A stretch of 64,000 bases of DNA from Rhopalosiphum padi (Eukaryota > Arthropoda > Insecta > Hemiptera > Aphididae), in NCBI RefSeq assembly GCF_020882245.1, contig NC_083599.1, forward strand, positions 6,944,001 to 7,008,000, read 5' to 3'. The notes below the pieces were generated by a model, which saw nothing but the letters and a program-made list of their open reading frames with translations, ran no database searches and was not told the DNA's origin. Shown here in pieces: positions 39,701 through 53,138 of this stretch; the first letter of the stretch is position 1; every line of letters begins with the position of its first letter. Made by a program: the position numbers and the translations under genes.

Positions 39701-41836
39701 CTGTCTGACATGATGAAACTTCAAATGCACTATAATATCACGTTTACAGTAATAATGAATTTAATCTTACTACAACACAGTATACGTCTTCAGTATATAA
39801 ATAAATTGGTATTTACTCAGTATATGATTAAATGCGATAGTACCTACGAACATTGAAATAAATGTGTTCTTAATATTCGTTGCTACTTGCACAAATTTTA
39901 CATTCACATAATAATAATAAACATAAAAAGTTCGAAGAAAATCTCCAACGGTACCTAGTAATTGTCATTGAAAAACCCTTCACATCTACACATTTATGGT
40001 ACTTGAACACTTATGAATATACAAATGATAGTTTAACTATTATTGATTTAAAAAAATACATAATACTACATTGAAATTTCAACCAACGGTATAATAATAT
40101 GTTTGTATGATACTATGATGATCCAATTTAAATTATTGTGATTATAATCTATTTTGATTGTTATACATAATATTAGGTATCATAATATAGATAGGTACCT
40201 AAAATTATTATTTAGTTATTAAAATTTAAAAAATTTAATAACAGTTTAATTATTATATTTATATACTTAAATTGTATTAATGAAAAATAAATTAAAATAT
40301 TTTAAATTTTAACCTGTGTCGGCTATGACGATTAAAACATCTGTCAATTGTAATATATACCTATGCAGGTAAATCTAAAGTAAGTAATAGCGAATTAAAT
40401 ATTCTGAATTCAAGTGTGAAACATAGTTTGTTATGGGAAATCGGTCGGTAAAGTTTTGAATGAAAAATTTACCCGTCGACTCTTCGCAGTTTATTATAAT
40501 ACACATATAGTCCTCACCGTTTGTATTAATTTTAATATGAATTTCGTAGAAAGTAACAGCCGTGGTAAATTAATGAAACTTAGTTGTGCTTGCGTTAATG
40601 TTGTATGTATTTTTAAAAAGTTTTGAACATGCCTGCCTTGAGTCGATATAATCGTTTAGTAGGTTTAAATAGTGTTTTATGTGCAATAAATACTTTATAA
40701 TTATATTATTCTTGTTTATAATTTCTTGTCAAATTATTCAAAAATGTTCGTCAATACATTTTAAAAAAACTAGGTACCAAATAGTTACATTTTAAGTTAA
40801 AATTATTTAAACATTTTTAATGAACGCTCAACATTATTCTGAAATAATCCAATAAACAAGTTACCTTTGATAATATATACATACTTGGATAATGTTTAGA
40901 CATAGATTTTTACACTTTATTATCGAAATCAAAAGAAAAATGTAAATACTTATATAGCTATAGAGTATAGATACAATATATATTATGTTTAAACATGATT
41001 TTAACTTAACATCTTATTTTTTAAATTATTACTGAAAAAAACTAAGCTATTACTATGGATTCTTTGACTACTTAAGTCATTAAGTTAATTAGAAATAACC
41101 ATTAGGTGCTCGACAAAACACGAATAGAAATAAAATAATGTTGAAAATCTCACTTGTGGTTTTAAGGGGAAACGGAAATATTTTGACTTATAAACATAAA
41201 AGATTAATTTTTACCTCGAAACGAGCATCATAAAATGTATATTTTAGATTTAGACTCAACAATTAAAATTTAAAAGTTTAGTAAAACTATAATATGGAAT
41301 ATCAAATACCTATATCATAATGTGTTTTCAAGGGTGATTTCAAAGTAATTACTTAGGAAGGTGATCAAAGGCTTATTGGGTTAATATTCTGGATAGCACT
41401 TTTTAAGAGACAGAATTTGTATACGCATAATTATAATAGGATTTGTTTACATTTTTATGACATCTATAAAATCTCTGTAATTTCACTGCTTAATTATGGT
41501 TGATATTATTATTATAAATTATTAATGTATAACAAACACCTAGCTATGGGTATATATTATATCATTATAAACGTAAATTATAATAGTAATGAATGTACTA
41601 AATATTGGATATTAAATAATAATTTGAGTATAAGTTCTTGCAAATAAATAACTGTTTTAATAAGTGTCTATTTGTAGTTGACTATTCAATATTTAGTATG
41701 TTATTTTGTGAGTGTGTATTGTGTACAAAAATAAAATAAAAATATTTTTTTCAAAAACTGCAAGATATGAATTTAGAAGTGGAGGGGCGTCACGTGAAAA
41801 AGATGACTGTTAAGTGAAGTTAACCACGATGAGTTT
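36721..41836. other. AT-rich stretch without a gene
   Basis: A (TTA)n array occupies 37921-37940. A GC-richer patch at about 37250-37560 (GCACACGGCGCACGAG, GGAGCCCGGGAAAC) has no protein similarity. The 64-codon frame at 39880-40074 is AT-driven. No RNA gene or complete transposon seen. Confidence 0.4.
37921..37940. repeat. (TTA)n microsatellite
   Basis: Six TTA units plus TT. Confidence 0.95.
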
Positions 41837-42445
41837 TATATACAAGGTGATTTTTTTAAGCATTCCCACCCCATTATTATGCTTAAATTATGCATATACT
41901 CAAATTTTGATTTTTACATAGTTTCAAGTTGTTAAAAAACAATGTTTTTATTAAAAAATTATATTTTTAAATATTTTTTATCCTTATATTTTTAAGTTTT
42001 TTACTTTTTTGAATGACAACATAGTTTTAATTTCATATTCCAGTGCAGAATATTTTTCTAAAACGTATTTAAAGTTTAGACAAGCGGAGTAGTGGACAAA
42101 CGTTTTGCAGGGTAACCCCGTACCACTCCACTCCGCTTAACTAAACTTTAAATACTTATAAAGTTATAACTCATAAACTATTTGCCCTAAATTCGATTTT
42201 TATGTATCAAAATATTCAGAAAATTTTTCTGCTTTGGAATATGAAATTAAAACTAGATTGTCGATCAAAAAAGTAAAAAACTTGAAAAAAAAATAAAAGG
42301 ATAAAAAATATTTAAAAATATAATTTTTTAATAAAAACATTGTTTTTTAACAACTTGAAACTATGTAAAAATCAAAATTTGAGTATATGCATAATTTAAG
42401 CATAATAATGGGGTGGGAATGCTTAAAAAAATCACATTGTATATA
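41837..42445. mobile_element. Fold-back (long inverted repeat) element, 609 bp
   Basis: The ends TATATACAAGGTGATTT and its near-exact complement face each other, and the match continues inwards through AAGCATTCCCACCCC, TTATGCTTAAATTATGC and ACTCAAATTTTGATTTTT for about 170 bp. After a less regular zone it resumes to AGTTTAG..AAGCGGAGT beside a loop at about 42096-42122. The right arm has extra bases. The TA-rich border and TACAAGGTGATT-type tip suggest a Tc1/mariner-related non-autonomous element with TA duplication, which I cannot prove. A transcript would fold into a long hairpin. There is no coding capacity. Confidence 0.85.
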
Positions 42446-42799
42446 CGGTCTACAATGAATCTAGAACAAATGGTCGTGCTATTATAATATAATATAATAT
42501 AATATTATTGTTGACTAAGAAATTACTTATTCGGTAAATTATGACCGGTAATTATTGAAGAGTTAAAAACATTCATAGCTGCAGAATGAAGATGAATACT
42601 TTAAAGTTTAGATAATTGTAATATTTCGTATAACTTTTGTGTACCGGTGCATAATGTTCTGTTGTGTATATTTGATCAATACGTTTTTTTTATAATACAG
42701 AACTTCTTTCAGACAAAGTTATATGAAGCAGGGGATGGGTGGTCAAAACAATATTGTTTGTGATAAATTTTCGTAAGTAGATTATAACAATATAAGTTG
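42446..42799. other. AT-rich stretch without a gene
   Basis: Repeated TATAATATAATA motifs follow the fold-back element. Nothing else identified. Confidence 0.4.
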
Positions 42800-43170
42800 A
42801 CAAATAGTTTACAACGCGTTACCGTAATCTACGGCCCCGCGGAGTTTACCGAAACCTGAGTGGAAAAGCCGAACGTTTCGTGCGATTTGTAGACTTTAAC
42901 GGAAAAGCAGATAGCCGGGTGCATGATGTGTATTGTATAAATGCATTTTGCGAACGGTTAGGGAATATTAATTGACGTCCTATGTGGTTAATGAAATTCC
43001 TGGCGCCGCACGTGATTTATCCCCTACGGTCGCGGGGAAAACGAGTCATTAGTAGAACGCACATCATTTGAATCGGGTGACCAAAACGATTCGTTCGCTC
43101 AATCGTATCTACCCGTAATAGGTGAACCGCGGCGGCACTTAGTTCGGTATATTTACATTGTTCGTAACTG
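42800..43170. other. GC-richer, non-repetitive island
   Basis: A sharp change to balanced, CG-containing DNA (GGCCCCGCGGAG, GGCGCCGCACGTG, GAACCGCGGCGGCAC). One plus-strand frame is open for about 55 codons from near 42812 without an ATG. That is not surprising at this composition, and I recognise no domain. Candidate enhancer, promoter or untranslated exon. Confidence 0.35.
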
Positions 43171-43915
43171 CACGGTTAATCGTTGTCTATTCCCATGACT
43201 GGGTTTGGAATCTTATAAAAAAATTAAACAATCTTTGTTCCGAAATTTATAAATTATTATTAGCAAAATAAATATATATATATATGTCGTTCGTATAGTA
43301 ATGTTATTTATTGTACGATAACCGAGAAACGGTCGCTTGAAGGGTTTTTGGAGAAAAAAAGATGAACCTTTTAACTCTATCTATAATACATATGAATATT
43401 ATCATAATATTGTGTATATAACTATGATTCGCCAATGAAGAATTTATTCAAGTTTTGATTTTTTTAAATTTATAATAAGTAGACTTTAGGACCATATTTT
43501 TGAATAAGTACGAATCTATTTCACTGTACGTATATTATGAAGCAAATAATTTACTTAAAAATCTTTATGTATCCAAATCAGAATTCAAACGAGTAGTTTT
43601 TTGAATTATTTAATAAGTCTATAATATTTTTAATAAAACTATTATATTATAATAATTATTATAGTTATTAACATTAATAATTTAAATTTAAAAATTAAAA
43701 ATTAATCTATTAACTTTTTCGTCTAACAGCATTAAATTAAATACTACATCTATTTTATAGTTATATACAATCATTAATCATTATCCTTATACGCATTTTA
43801 AAAACACAAAACTACTCGTTTAATTATGATTTAAACATCGACATTTTCTAAAACATATTTATTCATCGTTTATAGTGAAAAAAGTTTGTTCTAAATTCAT
43901 TTAAAAAAAGATAGG
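43171..43915. other. AT-rich stretch without a gene
   Basis: Short TA array near 43270. No gene or transposon end identified. Confidence 0.4.
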
Positions 43916-44981
43916 ATAATGGTTACAGCTTTGCTGTAAGTATCGAATGGGTTACATTATAGGTGTGTTAAATTTGAATTCAATGATGATGTATCATTGT
44001 ATAGCAATAAGTGATATGTTTTTTTTTATTTAGCTATTAAAGTGATTTATTATTAATATATAATAATTATTTTAATGCGGATTATAAAATATCGTAAATA
44101 TTAGAACTTAAAAGTTCTTTTCATATTTAGGTTAAAAAACTAATGAAGAACTTTAATTTAAATTTTTAAGTATCAGGTGTAAAAACAAACATTTTGATGA
44201 ATTTTTAACTACGAAATAATTTACTTATTTCCGCGATTTTTATGAATTTTGTCGAAATTCCAACTTTAAATACGTACGTTTCCTCAGCCCCCAGACATAT
44301 CAGTTTCACAAATTTTTTTTGTCAGCTCCTCACACGAAAAACCGATTTTACGAGGTTAACCGACATCAAACAATTGACTTACTAAATATAAACAATAACA
44401 AAATTTGTGGAAATTGATATGTGGGGGTCTGGTGAATCGTACGTACTTTAAACGCTTATAAAAAGAATTATTTTGATTATAGATTTTCGATATTTTTGAA
44501 AATGAACAATGTATTACATTTTCAAGTATTCATATCAAACTAATATTTTTTTTATCTACATAGTTAATAAAAATAAAAATTGAAAAAAAAAACATGTCTT
44601 ATGCCTATAAATAGACCAAAAATTGTGAATATTTTGAAAACGTTATCGTCAATATAAAATAAAATAAACATTTGGTGAAAATGTCAAGTTTCTACGGTTA
44701 TTTGTTGAAAAAGCACAATAGATTTTGTCAAAAATTGTATTTTCGTAAAATTCCCGTTAATTTTTCGTTTGTTTTTCTCGATTATAAAAATAAGTACTGA
44801 TACATTTTATGTTTGATATTTTCAAAAGACAAACTAGATCCAATTTTATATCCAAATCCAACCCCATTTTTAAATCAAACCATTTTATCGACTTACCTAT
44901 CACATGATAAGTACATACGTATACAAAAAAAAACATATCGTGATAATTTCAATACATTTATCACTTTGCTCAGAATCTAAA
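43916..44981 (+). repeat. Repeat family A, long copy interrupted by a MITE
   Basis: It begins with GTGTTAAATTTGAATTCAATG followed by ATGTATCATTG, and ends with CAATACATTTATCACTTTGC then TCAGAATCTAAAA. In between, ACATTTGGTGAAAATG..CAAGT, ATTTTGTCAAAAA and TTAATTTTTCGTT occur in the same order as in the 50.1-kb copy (ACATGTGGTGAAAATTGCAAGT, ATTTTGTCAAAAACTG, CAGTTTTTCGTT). No coding frame is conserved between copies. The copy contains a younger insertion at 44271-44444. Confidence 0.65.
44271..44444. mobile_element. 174-bp MITE nested in repeat family A, 8-bp target duplication
   Basis: Flanked by an exact 8-bp direct repeat ACTTTAAA (44263-44270 and 44445-44452). The ends are imperfect inverted repeats: the left end opens TACGTACG, then CAGCCCCCAGACATATCAG; the right end mirrors it as TGATATGTGGGGGTCTG and closes with CGTACGT. 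The duplication interrupts family A sequence, proving the MITE came later. The 8-bp duplication suggests hAT, but the termini do not start with CAG, so the superfamily is open. Confidence 0.75.
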
Positions 44982-47905
44982 ATAAGTATATTTCGTCACC
45001 GTACACTTCTTAAATAGTGTAAACAATTTAATTATTTTAAACATATTGTCCTTACCTTAAGTATACTTAAAAATCAAAAAATAAACCCAAAATAGCTAAG
45101 TGAATCATTCTGTATAAAACATTTTGGACATACATTTTCGGAAGACATCATAAATTAGAATTGTTTATATTATTCAACAATTTCTATGATGTATACTGTT
45201 ATTGACTTGCACCTAATCAAGTACAAAACTATATAATATATATTGGTACAAGACGTCGTCGCATCTGTATGGGCGTGAGACCATTCCACTTATCATATTA
45301 TATTGAATTTCTGGATTGGTGCCCGACGTTCATTATAAATGCATATAACGTCATCATCTCTACGTTGAATTTCTAGCGATCCAATCTGTGTTAAATCGAT
45401 GGTCGACAATATAAAAATGATATTACATCTTCAGGTTTAAAAGACAAAATGCATTTTTTCGTATTTATGAAACCATAATAATTATTGTATTATTACCTAA
45501 ACAATAGTAAAATACGATAATTTATAATTAGGTACCTATTCGTTATGTATAAGTATAAATATAAAATGTGTCTAATTTAGGTATTATTTCACGTAACAAT
45601 TATTATTATTATTAAACAATTAATTGGTAATAAAATTATTTAAAATCAGTATTCAAATAATAAGTAAGTATACTATTTGTTTGTTTTTTTTATGCAAAAC
45701 CGTATTGTAGTATTGAGGAGAAAATATTATTTTCAATCGGTTTTGATACATCATAATGTATTGGATTTTAACGATAATTTGTTGATTATGTGGTCCCGGG
45801 AGATAGTGTGAAAATAATTTACGTATACCACAATATTGTCAGTGTTCGTAACGCAATATGATATAATAAGTGTGAGTACAGAAGACATGGAATTTGGTGT
45901 TCCTGATTTTTTTAAATTTTTTCTATTATTCCACTGTACTATATACTTTTACTATAAAATAAAATAAAAATAATATATGTGTGATATTATGCGTTCCAAA
46001 GCGTATAAATAATGGGTGTATATTTTTTACACTGTCTCAAGTCACCGTCGTCATAAGCTGTGTACTGCTGCAGCAGCTATATCTGCCTCGCCACACTGTT
46101 TCGAACTACATTTTTCAAGTCCTTCGTGAACAGCTATATAATATTTGCTGGGGCGCATTAAATATGCAGCGGCGTAACGCTATATAATAATATTTTGGCC
46201 TCGTAGAAAATCAGTATTCCGCTTGTTTATAAGCACTATAATATTATATTATATTATTATGTACAAAAAGTAGGCAATAACAGAGTAATACATTCTGCGC
46301 ATTATAATATTATTATAATAATAATGATGATAGTAATATAGTTTAGCCGATGACACGATGATATTATTAAAATTTATTATTCATGACGTTTGGGCATGTT
46401 AGATTGGGTGTATAGGTGAGTAAATATCGAAACTATAATTAATATTGGTTTGGTACGCGTCAAGTGGCTATCGATCGACGGGCTGATGATAAATTCCCAT
46501 ACGAGATATAGCAGTTAATAATTACCGATTAGTACACACACTTAGAAGTTCCTACACGAAAAAATTATAACGAATACACATTTTGGAAATATGACATCAA
46601 CAAATATTTACAAAGATATTTAAAAAAAAATATATTAAAGTCAAATACTTATGAATACTATTAAAAATGATAACTTTTATACTTTGCAATCATGAGTTTC
46701 TTTCTCAATTCTAGACATATTAATTGTCATGTAAACAAATATAGAAAGGAATACCGATTTTAGCTTTTAAGGCTCCGTGAAGTTGGCCGTGCAATGTAAA
46801 AATTTTGTCAATAATTTTTAAGTTATTTGTAAGCACGAATTTGAAATTTTTAAGTCATTCCCTCCCCTAATTATTCCCAAAAGAAAATTGGCCGTGCTTC
46901 GTCGAGTTTTTTGAACTTTGACCATGCCAAATTGCCATGCGCAATTTGTAAATCGATTTTAACTATAACAGATTTATGTTAACGTCGGGTTTTAAGCATT
47001 CTAATCTGTCCCTGGTTTTTTTATGTTAACACATGAAATATATGTTAAGAATTAAGAACTGAAAAATCATAAAACTAATCATTGTTATAATTGTGTTTTT
47101 ATTAGGTATAATATATTATTTCCACTGAAACGAGATGGAAAACGATAGAAAGGTAGATTAATTTTAACCCGGGAAAAGTCGGGTAATACATATATTATAT
47201 TTTTTATGGCTTGAAAAAAAAAACTGTTGTTTTTCTCTTTAATCGAATTATACATATATATATATATATATATTACCCGCATCCCGCAAATGTATATAAT
47301 AATATCATATAGTTTGTGTATACTGCGACTCTTGTAAGCACGACACATTTGTTTTCTCTCACGTCCAAATTAATGAAGGTCTTACAAAATTTGACTAGAT
47401 ATAATTTATTTAATGCCGTGTGGTAGATACGTAATATAAACTAATTTGTCGCGACGTTTAAGATATTATCCACGTGACGTTTTATATTATTGATTTAGCT
47501 TATAATTATCGTATATTCGTATGACATGTAATATCGATAAATTATACATTATAATATATTACTATTATTGAATAAATAAGTACAAAAAATAAAGACTGTT
47601 TAGGTACAAAATAATTAGGGTTTGGATTTAAATTTCATAAAAACTATCAAATAATGCTCTAAAACAACCAAAAACGCCCTAAAAAATACCTATTAGACGC
47701 AATAATATTCTTAAAAAATAATCAAAATGTTTCTCTATGTACCTACTCATTTATGCAAGCAATAGAAAAACTACGGTTTAACTATCGGTTTTATTAACAA
47801 TTGCTTACTTTAACTTAAGTACGCGCAATAGACAGTTGATGACGTAAATGTGATCGTGATGTATCTTGAACTGACCAATCAGTTGGCATTTGTTTGAGTC
47901 TCAAC
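44982..47905. other. AT-rich stretch with a few GC-richer patches
   Basis: Patches of balanced composition at about 45245-45410, 45980-46190 and 46440-46560 have no similarity that I recognise. A (AT)10 array is at 47254-47273. TTGGCCGTGC occurs twice (46783 and 46888 areas) about 110 bp apart. Open frames at 45981-46187 and 47085-47348 are unsupported. Confidence 0.35.
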
Positions 47906-48047
47906 CAATGGCGTATATAGGAGGGATTCAACCCACACACACCTAGAAATGTATTGTTGGTACGGCACACGTTGCACACTTTGCGAATCTGCCTCGAAAT
48001 AATAATATAATAACCCCCTTCCAAATGAATTCCTATATACACCACTA
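47906..48047. mobile_element. hAT-type MITE (142 bp)
   Basis: The left end CAATGGCGTATATAGGA and right end TCCTATATACACCACTA are inverted repeats differing at few positions, of the common CAGTGGCGTATATAG type. The flanks GTCTCAAC (47898-47905) and GTCCTAAT (48048-48055) match at 5 of 8 positions, all differences being C/T transitions, consistent with an old 8-bp duplication. A 76-codon minus-strand frame across it is incidental. Confidence 0.65.
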
Positions 48048-50069
48048 GTCCTAATAGTAAGACAACATCATATTATTATCCTGATAATTTCTGGAGATAG
48101 ATCGACATACTTTATCATAGCTCCTATAGAACTTTTAACATTTGGTACGAATAAAAAGTACTCCATAACAATCATAACTATTGGAGTAAATATTATGGAA
48201 ATTTATTGATGTAATATTTTGAATCTTATAATTTACACTAAAACTTATATTCAATGTCCTGAAAAAAAAATGCTTTATAAATGGTGCCTTATCTAAAAAT
48301 GTAAAATAAAAGATATACTTTTAGCATAACTGTTATATAATTAAACGAATTTCTACTTGGTGCACCCAAAAATTAATGCACTTTTTATTTAAATCCTGTC
48401 CCTAGGTTAGGATTTGTAGGTACCTACCTATGTAGATAAAAAACAATAAATGCGCTATGCTATGATATGTTAACAAAAATTTGCTCTTGTAAAACAAAAA
48501 TCAGAATAAATTTACGTTAATATTTCACTCTTCATATTTTTACATAATTTACCGATAATTTAATATTATAATGTATACTCATATTTTTAGTTGAATAATT
48601 TTTTTTTTTCTACCGAGTGAAAAATGTTCAAATATAATTAAAACAAAAACAATTTACTAAATTTTTTTTTTTAACATAGGTATTTACTCCGGCTATATTA
48701 ACTTAACTATACAATTTTTATGACGATGATATAGAGAAAAAACGCTATAAATAAATTAAAAAATAAAGCCCAACATTCCCTTGCTTATTTTATTTAAATA
48801 TTATTCTATATACGAATTAGTTATTATAATGTGCAATATATACTTATAAATTTTAATACTAAATTTTTTGAAAAAAATGCAGTAAAATAAACAATTGGTA
48901 AATTATACCTTCTATTATACTATGTTGTGTACTATATCAGTAAAATGCATTATTTATAAGCTCATATTACGGATGACATATTAATAAATTATTATAATAT
49001 ATATATATATAATTATTTTAAAAGTACGATATTATGAATAATATAATATAAGAATTTGATTGTATATACTTATTTTTCATAATTTACCTCAGTATATTCA
49101 TTACGAAAGTTACATCTTTCAACTTGGATGTATATAGTTACTATTATTTTTATAAAAGAGCCACAAATATTATACTCATTCAGCAAGACGATATTAACGC
49201 ATTTTAAATAATTATTAAAATGTGTGTATTACAAAAATATTGTATGGCTTAAGTGCATAAAATACATGTATGAAATATTATGTCAGAACTTAAAATCAAT
49301 GTGCTAAAAATATAAACTCTATCTAAGTTAAAATTACTTATGAGCATATATAAACAAAAATTAATTAATAGTTATTGTTTATACTTTGAACCAACTTGTT
49401 TGAAATTTTGTTTTTATTTTTATCATCTTAAATTTTATTTTGAGACTCCGTCTTGCTTCAATGTTTATCTTTTCCAATAAAAATATCTAATTAAAAAATA
49501 TAATATCATGTACTAACAATTGTTGTTGTGATAGGTATGATACGCGTATATATGTTTGTGATGATTTATTATAAAATATTTATTATTTTTCAGGTTTTAT
49601 TACGAACTAATAAAGTATGTTTGATCATTTTTATGTATTATTTATGGATAAAAAAGGTTATTAAACGCATAACAAAAGTTAAATTGCAGCAATCATATTA
49701 TATATGTGCATGTTATAATATCGTGTTATATTTTATATTCAAATTGTTCCATATTATAAACGTTAAAAAGAAAAAAATGTTTGATGCGTTCGCCAAAAAT
49801 TAATTTTAAATGGCCTACAAGAATTTATTAATAAATAATATACATAAATTAAAATTTTTTATTTTTATAATTTGAATAATAATATTTTGTCGTATTGAAT
49901 TAGTTAAAAATGTTCAAGTAGATTTTTTCTTTTTATTATACAAAAACAAGTACCTATTCAAGTATTCTCTTTAAATAAAACTATTTGAGTAATATATTAG
50001 ATACATAAACCTATATACGACATTTAATATAGTAATTGAGATGTATAAAAGCTATAGTTAGTTGTATAG
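48048..50069. other. AT-rich stretch without a gene
   Basis: No gene seen. The 91-codon frame at 49528-49803 starts with GTG, is dominated by Ile, Tyr, Lys and Phe as expected for AT-rich noise, and has no similarity. Confidence 0.4.
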
Positions 50070-51101
50070 AAAAAAATGGTGGGCAAGTGGGTGTCGCTCT
50101 TCTGTATAGTAGAGGTGAAGAGTAGGTCACTAAAATGGATGTGCTAAATTTGAATGCAATGATAGGTATCATTATTATTTATTGTATACGAAAAACGATT
50201 CTGAACGTAGATGATTTGTCAGTATAGGATATATTACCTATATAATTAACTATATTTAAATTATTTTTCTCAACTACTGGTGAAAGATTTAAGTTTCTAC
50301 GACTTATAATTTTTGAATAACAACAAATATTTTAAATTGTTTTAGTATACCGATTTAGTATATCGTTAGTTTATAATGTGTAATTTCGTAAACATTTAAA
50401 TTTTATATGCTCATAAAATGTTTTCTATATTGACGCTGGAGTTTTTTTTACAGTTATTCGAAAGAAAATTTATGCAGGGGAACCTTGTATTATGTGTTTT
50501 AACCTTAGGTATAATTCACAAACATTGTATGAATTTTCAATTTCAAAATTCTTTGCGAATTTTTGCGATTTTGACCTATTTTGTAAACATTTGAACTTTA
50601 AAACAAAAATTGTGACTAACGATTTTATTAATTTCAACTTATAATAGGTCTTGTATTATATTTTCAAAATTTTTTGGAATTCCGAATTTTTTTTTATTGA
50701 CATTTCAAAAAAAAAACTTGGAAAAAGCGAAAATTTAATCGTAAATAAACAACGCTAATATAAACATGTGGTGAAAATTGCAAGTATTTACAATGATTAG
50801 TTTTTGAGTTACAGTAAAATAAAAATCTATTTTGTCAAAAACTGATTATGCATAAAAACTCCAGTTTTTCGTTACTTTTTTAGGGTTTTTCCAAACGCTT
50901 TTGAAAACTACTGGACATTTTTTACTTTTGACCCCCCCCCCCCCAAGTATCATCTAGATTCACTTTCCTTTTAAAAACGGGGCTGAAGTCAATTATATAT
51001 AAAGCACTATTACTACTCCAAAACGTGCTGACAGACACAAAAATAAATTAAAAACACACATCATTGTAAATTCAATGATCACTCCGTTCAGAATCTAAAA
51101 A
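50070..51101 (+). repeat. Repeat family A, longest copy
   Basis: The left part reads GTGCTAAATTTGAATGCAATG, then TATACGAAAAACGATTCTGAACG. The right end reads CATTGTAAATTCAATGATC then CCGTTCAGAATC. GATTCTGAACG (left) and CGTTCAGAATC (right) form inverted repeats, so the mobile unit may be about 50195-51097 with the CTAAATTTGAAT block as an additional outer part. A C run of 12 bases lies at 50933-50944. Non-coding. Confidence 0.65.
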
Positions 51102-53138
51102 TATGTAACTTGTACGATCGTACGATATAACTTCATATTTTATAGAAAATGAACAAGTTAATGATGTCATGTTTTTGGGCTGAGTAAATATAGTAAGCCA
51201 AACTTTCCAATGTGTACATATAATACATTGTATCACGATCGTTATATACGTACTAAATAATAACGACGCCTTATATTTAGATATCAAATTTAATTAGTTC
51301 TGTTTTGATAATATAAGCGGATTATTATAACCTGTACAGTACAATATGACTTATATAATTGTAATTCGTATTTATATGCGTATTATTCTGTATTTCTGTC
51401 ACATTTCTATAAACAAATTACCATATTATATTATACTACTATGGTATTAATTATAGTAGTGACAACTGGCAACAGATGATGACATTACGCGCGCGCATAT
51501 AATATTCAATTGCGTAATAATCATGATAAAATATGCGTTTTGCTGAAAAATGTTTAGTATTGTTATCAGCTATATTTATACAGGTACACGCTTATAAATA
51601 TTTAAATGTATACGGTGTACAAAAGTTTCAAACAATATACGTATTTCGTTTGCGTATAATGTATAGTACCTGGGTGCCCCCTCCATACCTGTCTGCCTAC
51701 ACACCGTGTATATAAAATATAATATGTATAATAATTATACTCTGTGAAATATTTTATCACATTAACGAAATCGACATAATTCATTCATACTATAATATTA
51801 CCAGTTTAATGTTATATTGTATGTAGATAATAATATATATATTCAAGACCAACCACACGCGTTGTAGTATAATAGGTAGTAGATAGTTCCGAATTCTTTT
51901 GAGATAGTGTGGAGACCGGCCGATGGACAGAAACTAAAATATATAATAATGTAAGTAACGTTAAGTATTTTTCATTGTAACGTTAAGTCGAAATGTAAAA
52001 ATGTAAAAATGTATGACTTATATGGATATTATTATTAAATAAAGTATAATAATATGTGTTAGAAAAATAATTCTATTATAACCGTTATTTGTATTAATAA
52101 AAATAGATAATAACATAGTACAAATCCCTAGTTGCGTTTTTTTTTTTTAATAGATTCAATTTGCTTGATTAAATTCAATGAACTCGTTAATGGGCCACTA
52201 AATCATTTTTAATATACTGCTTAGTACTACTTAATACTTTATAGTTCACTGTTTGTTTAATAAATGTTTAGCTTTAGCGATTGTTTAGTGATTCAACTTT
52301 TAGTTAATACGTACTTATTATACTTCAAAATTGAGCATGAAACCAAAACCGAAACATTATCAATAAAATGAATGTTTTATTTTACAACATAAATATTTTA
52401 AAGTATAGTGAAATGTTCAAATAATAAACACTAGACACTCTCATTCGTAGAACTTTTATAAACTATTTAGAAGTGCCCACTATTCGGAGGGAATAAATGT
52501 TTGAAATTCATAAAAGGTAAATTTTTAAAATAAGAATATATGCGCTATGTTAAATTAAATTTCACATAATTTTAAATAAAATCAGTAAACCTAATTTAGA
52601 ATTGTAAATCTAATAAATCAGTATGGTATAGAACTTAAAAATTTGAGATAATCGCCAAAAATATTAAAGCGCGTTGAGCCATTTACACACCCATTTACAC
52701 ACCCAACTGAACAACGAAATACTATACAACATAAGTTAGTAAAATATGAAAATAATATACTCAATTTAAAAATAAATATTAAGTTTAATAAATAATAATA
52801 ATAACGTAAGTATAATACCTAATATAAGTATAGGTGATCAGGCGTACTCTTTTTCATAAGAATGTACTCTATTTTTATTTTAGCTACCAAATTATTAAAT
52901 GTTAAATGACGTGTTGATGGTATATAAGTTGTACTCATATTTTGGAAATATTACAAACTATAATGCATAGTAATTAATAATTAATAATTTAATTATTAAT
53001 TTATATTTTATAGTTCAACTTAATGCATATTAATACAAGATAAAATATAATGTTATTGAAGTTAAGTCAGTAGGAAACATAATAAATGTTTGTATGGAAA
53101 TGGAATGTTTTATTTTTGTTTTTTTTTTCAATAATCAT
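51102..53138. other. AT-rich stretch without a gene
   Basis: A small tandem duplication of CATTTACACACC lies near 52680-52703. Overlapping 60-codon frames at 51533-51715 and 51602-51784 are unsupported. Nothing else identified. Confidence 0.4.

Noticed and set aside
49528..49803. 91-codon frame rich in Ile, Tyr, Lys and Phe
   Set aside because: Composition is that of translated AT-rich noise; non-ATG start.
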